A stretch of 64,000 nt of DNA, taken from CALLVY01 sp937899855. Its GTDB lineage: Bacteria; Bacteroidota; Bacteroidia; Chitinophagales; Saprospiraceae. Location of the stretch: positions 24,426-88,425 of the forward strand of contig JBCBQC010000015.1 of NCBI GenBank assembly GCA_039820405.1, written 5' to 3'. A program made the translations under genes and the position numbers. This document shows positions 49,443-58,077 of this stretch, in pieces (position 1 is the first letter of the stretch; each line of letters opens with the position of its first letter). The notes below the pieces were generated by a model, which was given only the letters and a program-made list of their open reading frames with translations, was not told the origin of the DNA and made no database searches.

Positions 49443-51368
49443 ATGGGCTGGGAGAAACGCTATTGCTCACCTTTTCTAATCCTCACCTTCACCCTGCTGG
49501 CCTTTAGCGGTGGCGCCAAAACCGACCACTACCGCTGTATGTGGCGTACCGACCCCGCCACGACCATGGTGGTGGCCTGGAGCCAAATCTCCGGTCAAAA
49601 CCCCGTCCTGTACTACGATGCCTTCGACGGGGGTAACGACCCCCAGCTCTACAGTCAACAACAGGAGCCCGATCGGGTGGTCCATTTTAAAGGGCTGCGC
49701 CATCACTTCGTCCGCCTCAGTGGCCTCCAAGCCAATACGATCTACTACTTCCTGATCGTCGATAGCGAGGGGCAGAGCCGACGCCTGAGCTTCCGCACCG
49801 CCCCCGATGATCCCCACGAACGCCTTTCCATTATCGCCGGTGGCGATTCCCGCAACTACCGCGACGCGCGCCGACGTGCCAACCTGCTGGTGGCCAAATT
49901 GCACCCTCACTGCGTCCTCTTCGGTGGCGACATGACCGGTGGCGATACCGACCGGGAGTGGCGAGAATGGCTCGACGACTGGCAGCACACCATCAGCCCC
50001 GAGGGTCACCTCACCCCCATCGTCGCCACCCGGGGCAACCACGAATATTCGAACCGAACCATCGTCGAAATCTTCGACGTCCCCCACCCCCAGGTCTACT
50101 ACAGCCTGAGCTTGGGGGGTAAGCTCCTCCAGGTATTTACCCTCAACTCCCTCATCGCCGCCGGAGGCAGCCAAAAAGAATGGCTCGCCCGCGAACTGAG
50201 CACCAGCCCCCAACGGTGGAAAATGGCGCAGTACCACTACGGCATGCGTCCCCATACCCACCGCAAATCCGAACGCAATACCCAGCTCGTGCACTGGGGC
50301 TCCCTGTTTTACGAACACCAAGTCAATCTGGTGGTGGAGTCCGACGCTCACGTCGTCAAGACCACCTGGCCCATCCGCCCCTCCCGGGAATCGGGCAGCG
50401 ACGAAGGTTTTATCCGCGACGATGAGCGAGGAACCGTATACGTCGGCGAGGGCTGTTGGGGGGCTCCCCTCCGGCGCAACAACGACGACAAGCAGTGGAC
50501 CCGCAACAGCGGTAGCTTTAACCAATTCAAATGGATTTTTGTAGACTGGGATAAGATCGAGGTGCGTACCGTCAAGACCGATAATGCCGAGGAGGTGGCC
50601 GAGGTATCGCCCTACGATATCTTTAGCCCACCCGCCAGGCTCGACCTCTGGAAGCCCAGCCACGGCGCCGTTCTCTACCTGTACCCGCGCGCCACCGAGG
50701 CCGCCCTGGCCCTGGCGGCCCCCACCAGTCGGGATGCGGAGCCATGGACCGCCTCCCAAAACGCCGTCCTTTCCGCCACCGCGGAGCCCCCACGGACTCC
50801 CCCCATCGAAATCAGCGGCTTTGCCGTCAAAACCGCTGCTCGGCAAACGCCCACCATCGAATGGCATTCCAAGGGGGAACACAACGGACCGCTGGTCTAC
50901 GAAGTGCAACGCTCAGCGGATGGTAAAAATTTTCGGACCATTGCCGCCGTCAAAGCACAGGGAGGAGGGGGTGGACAGTACCGCATTCCCGACGCCCAGT
51001 GGCTGCCCGAGCGTGGCCAATCCTTGCACTACCGATTGCGGTTCAAACACCGGGGACAGTGGCAGGAATATCGGGTGCGGAGTGATTGGGCGGTTGACGA
51101 TCATCCCTGGCGGGACTTGCCCGAACTCCTTCCCAACCTCCGGACTGGACAGCTTCAAGTCAAATACCGCCTGGCCCAATCCGGCCCGGTCAACATTCGT
51201 TTGGTCAATCTGACGGAAAAGGTCGTATCGGTGAGTGATTATCCCCAGCAGCCAGCGGGCAATTACCTAAAGACCATTGACCTGGCCATTTTCCCCCGGG
51301 GGCTTTACCTGCTAATCATCAAGGTCAACGAAGAGCAAGTGGAACGCTACCAAGTACTGTGGAAATGA
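49443..51368 (+). CDS. Secreted purple-acid-phosphatase-like metallophosphoesterase with T9SS-type tail
   Basis: A 641-residue exported enzyme. Signal peptide about 1-25 (PFLILTFTLLAFSGGA). An N-terminal Fn3-like domain of purple acid phosphatases (MWRTDPATTMVVAWSQISG) precedes the metal site: GGDSRNYRD, FGGDMTGGD, RGNHEY, then YHYGMRP and VESDAHV, the order of the calcineurin-like fold. About residues 440-550 form a linker and Fn3-like part. The last 80 residues resemble a type A sorting domain (LQVKYRLAQSGPVNIRLVN ... LAIFPRGLYLLIIKVNEEQVERYQVLWK), so export by T9SS is likely. ATG 49443 is used; the frame extends 62 codons upstream without signal character. Confidence 0.85.
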   Translation: MGWEKRYCSPFLILTFTLLAFSGGAKTDHYRCMWRTDPATTMVVAWSQISGQNPVLYYDAFDGGNDPQLYSQQQEPDRVVHFKGLRHHFVRLSGLQANTIYYFLIVDSEGQSRRLSFRTAPDDPHERLSIIAGGDSRNYRDARRRANLLVAKLHPHCVLFGGDMTGGDTDREWREWLDDWQHTISPEGHLTPIVATRGNHEYSNRTIVEIFDVPHPQVYYSLSLGGKLLQVFTLNSLIAAGGSQKEWLARELSTSPQRWKMAQYHYGMRPHTHRKSERNTQLVHWGSLFYEHQVNLVVESDAHVVKTTWPIRPSRESGSDEGFIRDDERGTVYVGEGCWGAPLRRNNDDKQWTRNSGSFNQFKWIFVDWDKIEVRTVKTDNAEEVAEVSPYDIFSPPARLDLWKPSHGAVLYLYPRATEAALALAAPTSRDAEPWTASQNAVLSATAEPPRTPPIEISGFAVKTAARQTPTIEWHSKGEHNGPLVYEVQRSADGKNFRTIAAVKAQGGGGGQYRIPDAQWLPERGQSLHYRLRFKHRGQWQEYRVRSDWAVDDHPWRDLPELLPNLRTGQLQVKYRLAQSGPVNIRLVNLTEKVVSVSDYPQQPAGNYLKTIDLAIFPRGLYLLIIKVNEEQVERYQVLWK

Positions 51369-51385
51369 ATGCGGAAGGAATGGGG

Positions 51386-51697
51386 TTAATTCAGCGAAAA
51401 GTGGGGCATGGCGGGCTCGGTGGTATTGTAGGAGGTGAGCATACTGATCTCCACTTCCATGTAAGCCGTTAGGGGAAGATCAGCCAGGTATTCCATCACT
51501 TCCAATTCAGAATTGGCATTAAAAACAGCCCACAGCCGGGAATTCTCCAGCGACAGGGCGTAATTGAGCATTTTTCCCTCCTTAAAGAATTTATTGATCA
51601 CGGCACGTTGGTACGGGATCAAACTCATAAACTCCTCGGAAAGCGTTTCGGGGAGGGTAAAATCTACCATGAACTGATAATCTCTTGAATTGCTCAT
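51386..51697 (-). CDS. Muconolactone isomerase-like small protein
   Basis: A 103-residue protein with a dimeric alpha+beta barrel look: YQFMVDFTLPETLSEEFMSLIPYQRAVINKFFKEGKML (in parts), then LWAVFNANSELEVMEYLADLPLTAYMEVEISML. The pairing of (L)WAVF with DLPLxxYMxVEI is the pattern of muconolactone delta-isomerase and relatives. No aromatic-degradation genes are near, so the role is unknown. It ends 17 nt from the convergent phosphatase-like gene. Confidence 0.6.
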   Translation of the reverse strand: MSNSRDYQFMVDFTLPETLSEEFMSLIPYQRAVINKFFKEGKMLNYALSLENSRLWAVFNANSELEVMEYLADLPLTAYMEVEISMLTSYNTTEPAMPHFSLN

Positions 51698-51776
51698 CGC
51701 CTATCTGTTCGTGTTTTTGCTAAAATACAATATAATAATCGTTTGCGAACGCTCAATTATTACTCCACCGCCGCAT

Positions 51777-53009
51777 TTAATTCCTTTTGTCGGCCGTATG
51801 CCGCGAAGGGACCCATTCTCCTTCCGAACGATTGAGCTTGAGCTGCCAGGCCAGGTAAATGGCCAGGATGCTCATGAAGATCGCAAAGTAACCTGCATAG
51901 TGGTAATTGGCTAAGGCCCCATTTTGTTCAATGACAATCGAGCCCGAAATGAGGGAAGCCAGTCCCAGCCCCAGTTGATTGACCGATGATCGGACACTCA
52001 TAAAGCCCGCCCGGTGCTCGGGGTCAACCACCGAAGTCACCATGGTGGTGGCGGGTACCGAGCGGCCGCTAGACACCACAAAATAAGAAGAGGTTACGCA
52101 CAGGGCAATGACGATCGAGACGGGCCCCAGATTGGTGATGGCCAGGATCGAAAACAGGGCCAGAGCACTCGCCCCCGTAAAGACTTTTGGATTGCCCACC
52201 CGATCGGCCAAGCGTCCGAAAAAGGGCAGTAAAAAAACGGTTAGCAGTCCCCCCACCAGATAGATGTAGGCCACTTCGTGATCACTAAACCCAATGTTGA
52301 GCTGCATGTAGGGGGCAATAAAAGGAATGATGGTAAAGTGCCCCAACATCAGCAATATCGAAAACAACAGGGCACTCAGTTGGTTGCGGTTACGAGCGAT
52401 CCGTCGGAGTACCTCCAGGGGCCGACTCCGATCGCCAGCCAGGGCCAGGTGGTCCGTGAGGGAGGGCAGGTAGCCCTGGATGAGACCGCAGCCCAGCAAG
52501 GACAGCAAGCCGATAACGATAAAGGGCATTCGCCAACTGAACTCCGCCGCCAGATAAATACCCGCCGGAACCCCCACTACCGAAGCCACCGAGAAGGCCG
52601 TCATGATGATGCCGATGGCCGCCGAACGCCGTTCGAAGGGAATCGCATCAGCTACGATCGATAGGACGAGTGAAGACAGCATCCCCCCAAAAGCCCCGGT
52701 CAGGGAACGGGCCGCGAGGAAGAGTACGTAATTCGTGGTCAGGGCGCAGGCCAGGGTACTGACGGCAAAACCAAAAAACAAAAAGAGCAGGGCCTTTTTG
52801 CGGTCGAAACGATCCAGATAGAGCGCTCCCACCAGACTGGTAACAAAGGCCGCAATGGCGTAGGAAGAAACAATGAGGCTAAACTGCTGGGGACTGATCT
52901 GGAAAAGCTCCATGAATTGGGCACCCAGCGGCATGATGATCATAAAATCAATGATGTGGGCAAATTGGACTACCGCTAGGATGAATAGGAGTAACTTTTC
53001 ATTCTTCAT
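51777..53009 (-). CDS. MFS transporter (drug/sugar efflux type)
   Basis: A 410-residue protein with 12 membrane helices. The first half has the DHA1-type motif GALYLDRFDRKKALLFLFFGFAVS between helices 2 and 3, and RSLTGAFGGMLSSLVLSIVADAIPFERR in helices 4-5; the second half carries GRLADRVGNPKVFTGAS. These fit the AraJ/Bcr-like efflux group; the substrate is unknown. ATG 53009 is chosen because the transporter fold starts at MKNEKLLLFILAVVQFAH; the frame runs 53 codons further upstream through a promoter-proximal leader with a hairpin. Confidence 0.9.
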   Translation of the reverse strand: MKNEKLLLFILAVVQFAHIIDFMIIMPLGAQFMELFQISPQQFSLIVSSYAIAAFVTSLVGALYLDRFDRKKALLFLFFGFAVSTLACALTTNYVLFLAARSLTGAFGGMLSSLVLSIVADAIPFERRSAAIGIIMTAFSVASVVGVPAGIYLAAEFSWRMPFIVIGLLSLLGCGLIQGYLPSLTDHLALAGDRSRPLEVLRRIARNRNQLSALLFSILLMLGHFTIIPFIAPYMQLNIGFSDHEVAYIYLVGGLLTVFLLPFFGRLADRVGNPKVFTGASALALFSILAITNLGPVSIVIALCVTSSYFVVSSGRSVPATTMVTSVVDPEHRAGFMSVRSSVNQLGLGLASLISGSIVIEQNGALANYHYAGYFAIFMSILAIYLAWQLKLNRSEGEWVPSRHTADKRN

Positions 53010-53034
53010 AAGCTGCTGCCAGTTACAACTAAAA

Positions 53035-53060
53035 GCACCTGCCAATAGTTCAGCAGGTGC
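53035..53060 (-). promoter_or_regulatory. Attenuator-like hairpin in the MFS transporter leader
   Basis: On the minus strand GCACCTGC-TGAACTATTG-GCAGGTGC followed by TTTTAG, ending 25 nt upstream of the ATG and about 105 nt downstream of the promoter. The form is that of a leader terminator. Confidence 0.55.
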
Positions 53061-53165
53061 CGGGAAAAATGACAAGGAATAAAATTCTTTGGTTGCGCCT
53101 GCTCGCCGGCCAAAAGGCAGTGTTGGGATGAAGCGGGAAAGATGGCGGATTGATATAAAGCTATT

Positions 53166-53197
53166 CAAATATAATAAAAAAAATCATTGATTGTCAA
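53166..53197 (-). promoter_or_regulatory. -33/-7 promoter of the MFS transporter gene
   Basis: On the minus strand TTG (53195-53197), 21-nt spacer, TATATTTG (53166-53173): the best match to the full Bacteroidota promoter consensus in the window. Confidence 0.7.
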
Positions 53198-53212
53198 GTC
53201 TGACGGATATAG

Positions 53213-53246
53213 AAAAGCCCCGAGCGGAATCGCTCGGGGCTTTTTA
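53213..53246. terminator. Bidirectional intrinsic terminator
   Basis: Perfect 14-bp stem AAAAGCCCCGAGCG / CGCTCGGGGCTTTT with a GAAT loop and T runs on both sides; it ends the repeat-protein gene on the minus strand. Confidence 0.92.
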
Positions 53247-53290
53247 GTAAAAGAGCAATCGCCACTCTGGGCGATGCCATCGGAGGGGGC

Positions 53291-54814
53291 TTAGTACTGT
53301 ACGCCCAGCGCACGGAGGGTTTCAAAATCCAGTTTACCAACGGGCAGTCCGTTGTCCTTTTGGAATTTGGTCAAAGCCGCTTTGGTACGTACCCCCAAAA
53401 TGTTGTCCGAAGGACCGGGCTCGTAACCGCGATCTTTGAGGGCATTCTGGATTTGACGAACGGTGTAAGCCGTCACTTTATCCGAACAGAGAATTTCTCT
53501 CCACTCCGTAAATCCACCCGCCTTCACCAGGCGCTTCCGGGTGACGGTAGTATACTCAGCCGGAACCTCAATGGTGCGGGTAGCGGCAGCAGCCTTCAGC
53601 TTGCGGGTCGAGGTCGTCTTGTATTCGGCGGGAATGATTTCCTCACGGACGGTAGCGGGCGTCTTTACCACGCGCTTGGTCATGGTCTTGTACTCGGCGG
53701 GAATGACTTCCTCCCGGGTGGTAGCGGGCGTCTTGATTACGCGTTTGCTGACCGTCTTGTACTCGGCGGGAATGACTTCCTCGCGGACGGTAGCGGGCGT
53801 CTTCACCACGCGCTTGGTCATGGTCTTGTACTCAGCGGGAATGACTTCCTCCCGCGTGCTGGCGGGCGTCTTGATCACGCGCTTGCTGACGGTGGTGTAC
53901 TCGGCGGGAATGACTTCCTCCCGCGTGCTGGCGGGCGTCTTGATCATCCGCTTGTTGCGCGAGGCGTACTCGGCGGGGATTTCGATGGCCCGGGTACAAT
54001 CGTCGCCATTGTCGGTGTATCCCTCGGGGCAGCCCTCACGGACCTGTTTGGTAACCGTACGATAGGTGGCGGGTACTTCAACCAGACACCAAACCAGACA
54101 GTCATTGGGGTCGGCCGATAGGCAGTTGCGATCCGCCTTTTTCTTGACCCAATTGGTGGAAGCTGGCGTCACTTCGATGCGCTCGGTAGCCGTCTCGTAG
54201 TTGGCCGCTACGCGCTCGATGCGGGTGGCAGCTTCCTTGGCTACGTATTGCTCGGCTACCGTTTCGTACTCGGCGGGAACGGCAATCATCCGCTTGGATT
54301 CGGCCTTTACCAGGATCTGTTCGGTAACCGTCTCGTATTCGGCGGGAACGGCAATCATCCGCTTGGATTCGGGTTTTACCAGGACCTGCTCGGTAACCGT
54401 CTCGTATTCGGCGGGAACGGGAATCATCCGCTTGGACTCGGCCTTTACTAGGACTTGCTCGGTGACCGTCTCGTATTCGGCGGGAACGGCGACCAAACGC
54501 TTGGTCTCGGGCTTTACCAGTACTTTTTCGGTAACCGTTTCGTACTCGGCTGGAACGGGAATCATCCGGCTGGACTCGGCCTTGGCCAACACCTGGTTGG
54601 TGACCGTTTCGTATTCAGCGGGAACCGTCTCTACGCGCGAGCTAGCAGCTTTGACCAGCACCTGCTCTGTTACGGTCTCGTATTCATCGGGAATAAGACA
54701 CTTTGCATAGCACTTGCCGGCCTGAGCATCCGGGGGTAGATCACCCGGCTGCGCCATGGCGGCAAAACCGCACAGCAAGAAGGTCGCTACAAGAATTAGG
54801 TTCAATCTTTTCAT
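53291..54814 (-). CDS. Exported repeat protein with peptidoglycan-binding domain
   Basis: A 507-residue protein with signal peptide 1-21 (LILVATFLLCGFAAMAQ). From about residue 38 to 440 it consists of sixteen units, mostly of 23 residues, with the pattern (P)AEY-x-T-V-T-x-x-V-L-V-K-x-x-x-x-R-x-x-x-V. Two families are clear: an N-terminal EYETVTEQVLVK type and a C-terminal EYKTxxKRVxKTPAxxREEV type. Between them lies a Cys-containing insert (NCLSADPNDCLVWCLVEV and CPEGYTDNGDDC). The last 65 residues are a peptidoglycan-binding domain 1 (VRQIQNALKDRGYEPGPSDNILGVRTKAALTKFQ). It could span the periplasm or form a fibre held to the wall. Function unknown. Confidence 0.85.
   Translation of the reverse strand: MKRLNLILVATFLLCGFAAMAQPGDLPPDAQAGKCYAKCLIPDEYETVTEQVLVKAASSRVETVPAEYETVTNQVLAKAESSRMIPVPAEYETVTEKVLVKPETKRLVAVPAEYETVTEQVLVKAESKRMIPVPAEYETVTEQVLVKPESKRMIAVPAEYETVTEQILVKAESKRMIAVPAEYETVAEQYVAKEAATRIERVAANYETATERIEVTPASTNWVKKKADRNCLSADPNDCLVWCLVEVPATYRTVTKQVREGCPEGYTDNGDDCTRAIEIPAEYASRNKRMIKTPASTREEVIPAEYTTVSKRVIKTPASTREEVIPAEYKTMTKRVVKTPATVREEVIPAEYKTVSKRVIKTPATTREEVIPAEYKTMTKRVVKTPATVREEIIPAEYKTTSTRKLKAAAATRTIEVPAEYTTVTRKRLVKAGGFTEWREILCSDKVTAYTVRQIQNALKDRGYEPGPSDNILGVRTKAALTKFQKDNGLPVGKLDFETLRALGVQY
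53494..54703. repeat. 69-bp imperfect tandem repeats inside the repeat-protein gene
   Basis: Sixteen units of about 69 bp code for the 23-residue repeats. Adjacent units in the second block are nearly identical at DNA level (GTCTTGTACTCGGCGGGAAT recurs), so recombination between them could change the copy number in frame. Confidence 0.85.
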
Positions 54815-55008
54815 AATTGAAAGCGTTGGTTTAATTAAAAAATTGTATTCTTAAGACTTTGGTGTATTGTGGTACAAGGCTAAGGAGCTGCCTGATGCAA
54901 CTTAGCGTTCGGTATCGGAAATTGTTTTCTTGATTCGGAGGTCTTGTAGGGATAAAAGTAAACTGTGTTGTTGTCTTTCTATTGCCTCGTATGCTGTTAC
55001 CTACAAAT

Positions 55009-56229
55009 TTAGCAGATATTTTTGGGATAACATAAATAATATTTGGTAATTATTTTGGGGTCGATCCCTTGATCGGAGGCCTCCGACATGGGCAAAATTC
55101 GCCCGTCCTTGTACAGAATGTTGATTTCTTCCTTCGACACCTTGTAGGCACTGTTGGATTCTTGGCCCTGAAAAACCAAGTGGTCGAGCGCCGCCTCGTC
55201 CATCGATCCGTAGCGATCTACGACCTTGTGACGGATTTTTTCAAGGTGGTCACGCTCGAAAGGTATTTTTTTAATTTCTACCCGAAACAAGCGGCGCTGT
55301 ACCAGCCCTTGGGAGAGCAGGGCGAGGATGGGGTCGGGATGTTTTTGCCAGATCTTGAGCGCCATCATGACGTCAAAATCATCGAGGTCGGCAAAGTAAT
55401 CGAGTAGGCGACGGCGGTCCCGTTCAAAATCGGCCAGCGTAAATTCCGTGTTCAGGAACTCGTTGAGGGCGCCCGGTACGGAGATGTTCTCCCCGGCTTG
55501 GGCCAGGGCCTTGGCCCGTCGTAGGGTCCGGATCAGCATCTGCTCGGCGGCCAGGACGGTTTTGTGCAGGTAGGCCTGCCAGTACATCAAACGGCGCGCC
55601 ACCAAAAACTTCTCGATGGAATAGATGCCCTTTTCCTCCACCAAGAGCTCGCCGTCGCGTACCGTCAGCATCTTCGTAATCCGATCGTAGCCAATGACCC
55701 CTTCCGACACCCCCGTAAAAAAGCTATCGCGGTTGAGGTAGTCCATGCGGTCCATGTCCAATTGGCCGGAGATCAGTTGGTGGAGAAAGGGCTTGGCGTA
55801 GCGGTTTTCAAAAATGCGGATGGCTAGGTCGAGCCGGCCGTCGAACTGCTCGTTGAGCTCTTGCATAAAAAAGAGCGACAGTTGTTCGTGGTGGACGTTG
55901 ACCAGGGTGTGTTCCAGGGCGTGGGAGATCGGACCGTGCCCGATGTCGTGGAGCAGGATGGCGATGGATACGGCTTCCTCTTCGGCCGGGCTAATCGCCA
56001 CGCCCTTGGACCGCAGCACACCGATGGCCTGGCCCATCAAGTGGAGGGCGCCGAGGGCGTGGTGGAAGCGCGTGTGCAGGGCGCCGGGGTATACGTAGTC
56101 GGTAAGGCCCAGCTGACGGATCCGCCGCAGGCGCTGAAAGTAGGGGTGCTCCACCAGCTCAAATAAAATTCCGTAAGGGACGCTAACGAAACCGTAGACC
56201 GGATCGTTGAAAATCTTTTTCTTATTCAT
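55009..56229 (-). CDS. HD-domain phosphohydrolase (dGTPase-like)
   Basis: A metal-dependent phosphohydrolase of the HD superfamily, about 406 residues. The first His lies in HTRFHHALGALHLM, the HD pair in AILLHDIGHGPISHALEHTL and a later Asp in ISGQLDMDRMDYLNRDSFF. This arrangement matches the YdhJ/SAMHD1-like group, whose members hydrolyse dNTPs or nucleotide signals; substrate not established. ATG 56229 (MNKKKIFNDPVYGFV) is preferred; ATG 56241 would add four residues. It is transcribed alone, divergent from porX. Confidence 0.9.
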   Translation of the reverse strand: MNKKKIFNDPVYGFVSVPYGILFELVEHPYFQRLRRIRQLGLTDYVYPGALHTRFHHALGALHLMGQAIGVLRSKGVAISPAEEEAVSIAILLHDIGHGPISHALEHTLVNVHHEQLSLFFMQELNEQFDGRLDLAIRIFENRYAKPFLHQLISGQLDMDRMDYLNRDSFFTGVSEGVIGYDRITKMLTVRDGELLVEEKGIYSIEKFLVARRLMYWQAYLHKTVLAAEQMLIRTLRRAKALAQAGENISVPGALNEFLNTEFTLADFERDRRRLLDYFADLDDFDVMMALKIWQKHPDPILALLSQGLVQRRLFRVEIKKIPFERDHLEKIRHKVVDRYGSMDEAALDHLVFQGQESNSAYKVSKEEINILYKDGRILPMSEASDQGIDPKIITKYYLCYPKNIC

Positions 56230-56504
56230 TTCGAGAGTCATTCAAAATAAATCCCCGGGCGAGGCGTTTCAACACTTACCGTCTACAGTCGATGCGTTAC
56301 GGGGTCTTTTCCTACCTACCCGCTCCCGCAAGGACTCCGCGGCAAACCGCTCTCCTACACCGGGAATGAAAAATTGATCCATTCCAATAAAAAGCGCACA
56401 GCGTATGCCCAAAATATACAATTAAGGACAGATATTTATGCTCTCTTTAACCATTCCGGGTAATCCTTTGTTACCCTATTGCTAACAATTAAACCAACTA
56501 CCGA

Positions 56505-58064
56505 ATGGAAAAGATTAAAATCCTGTGGGCAGACGACGAAATTGACTTGCTAAAACCCCAATTGCTCTTCCTCGACAAAAAAGGCTACGACGTAGTAACC
56601 GTCAGCAACGGCTACGATGCCCTCGAAGAATGCGAGGAAACCAAAGACATCGACGTGGTCTTCCTCGATGAGTCCATGCCCGGGATGACCGGTCTCGAAA
56701 CCCTCTCCAAGATCAAAGAAGGTAATCCCCACCTCCCCGTGGTTATGATTACCAAAAACGAAGCCGAGAACGTGATGGAAGAGGCCCTCGGTGCCCAAAT
56801 TTCGGATTACCTCATCAAACCCGTCAATCCCAACCAAATCCTCCTCACCCTCAAGAAAATCATCGACAACAAACGGCTGGTCGCCGAACGGACTACCTCC
56901 GACTACCAGCAGGAGTTTCGCCAAATTCTGATGCAAATCAACGATGGCCCCAACGTCGAGGAGTGGGTGGAGGTCTACAAAAAAATCATCGCCTGGGAGC
57001 TCAAGCTTGACGAATCCAGCACCTCCAACGACATGGGCGATATCCTCGCCATGCAAAAAAGCGAGGCCAATGGTGAATTCTCCAAATTCATCCTCAAACG
57101 CTACGAAAGATGGCTGGCCGACCAAAGCGAAGCGCCCATCATGTCCAACAACCTGATGCGCAACAAAGTATTTCCCCACCTCAGTCAGGATACGCCCACC
57201 GTGATGTTACTGCTCGATAATCTCCGCTACGACCAGTGGAAAATGATCGAGCCCATCATCAACGAACTTTACCGGGTAGAAGAAGAGGACTTTTTTTACA
57301 GCATCTTGCCCACCACCACCCAGTACAGCCGCAACGCCATCTTCGCCGGCCTCCTGCCCAGCGAAATCCAAAGGCACTACCCCGAGTGGTGGCTCAACGA
57401 CAACGAAGAGGGGGGCAAAAACCTCCGCGAACACGACCTGCTCAAAGAACAAGTTCGCCGCATCGTCCGCAAAGACATCAAGGTCGATTACTTCAAAGTA
57501 ACCTCCGTCCACAAGGGCAAACAACTGCTCGACAAAGCGCTCAACTTCCTCCACAACGACCTGACCGTCATCGTCTACAACTTTATCGACATGCTTTCCC
57601 ACGCCCGGACCGAGATGGAGGTACTCAAAGAATTGGCCGGTGACGAAACTGCCTACCGCTCCCTCACGCGCTCCTGGTTCGAGCATTCCCCGCTCTGGGC
57701 CACCCTCCAAAAATTGGCCGAGCGCGATATCCGCCTCATCATCACCACCGACCACGGTACCATCCGTGTCAAAACCCCCTCCAAAGTAGTGGGCGATCGC
57801 GAGACGACTACCAACCTGCGCTACAAAGTCGGTCGCAACCTACAGTACGAAAAGCGCGACGTACTGGCCATCAAGGATCCCGCCAAGGTGGGACTCCCCC
57901 GCCCCAACGTCAGCTCGACCTTTATTTTTGCCAAGGAAGACAAGTACTTCCTCTACCCCAACAATTACAACCACTACAACAATTACTACCGCAACACCTT
58001 CCAGCACGGCGGCATCTCCCTCGAAGAAGTGATCTGCCCAGTCGTGCTCTTGAAGACTCGCTAA
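56505..58064 (+). CDS. porX: T9SS two-component regulator PorX
   Basis: Response regulator with a PglZ (alkaline-phosphatase-fold) effector, needed for type IX secretion. The receiver domain (about 1-125) has the acidic pair WADDE and the phosphorylated Asp55 in VVFLDESMPGMTG, with Lys in YLIKPVNP. A helical linker (about 130-200) precedes the PglZ domain: TVMLLLDNLRYDQWK, FAGLLPSEIQRHYP, VIVYNFIDMLSHART and RLIITTDHGTIRVKTPSKVVGDRETTTNLRYK (in parts), where Asp, Thr and His should bind zinc. PorX is known to cleave cyclic and linear oligonucleotides and to act with the ECF sigma factor SigP; the PorY kinase is not in this window. The gene downstream is 14 nt away. Confidence 0.96.
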   Translation: MEKIKILWADDEIDLLKPQLLFLDKKGYDVVTVSNGYDALEECEETKDIDVVFLDESMPGMTGLETLSKIKEGNPHLPVVMITKNEAENVMEEALGAQISDYLIKPVNPNQILLTLKKIIDNKRLVAERTTSDYQQEFRQILMQINDGPNVEEWVEVYKKIIAWELKLDESSTSNDMGDILAMQKSEANGEFSKFILKRYERWLADQSEAPIMSNNLMRNKVFPHLSQDTPTVMLLLDNLRYDQWKMIEPIINELYRVEEEDFFYSILPTTTQYSRNAIFAGLLPSEIQRHYPEWWLNDNEEGGKNLREHDLLKEQVRRIVRKDIKVDYFKVTSVHKGKQLLDKALNFLHNDLTVIVYNFIDMLSHARTEMEVLKELAGDETAYRSLTRSWFEHSPLWATLQKLAERDIRLIITTDHGTIRVKTPSKVVGDRETTTNLRYKVGRNLQYEKRDVLAIKDPAKVGLPRPNVSSTFIFAKEDKYFLYPNNYNHYNNYYRNTFQHGGISLEEVICPVVLLKTR

Positions 58065-58077
58065 GCCTACCGCGCCT

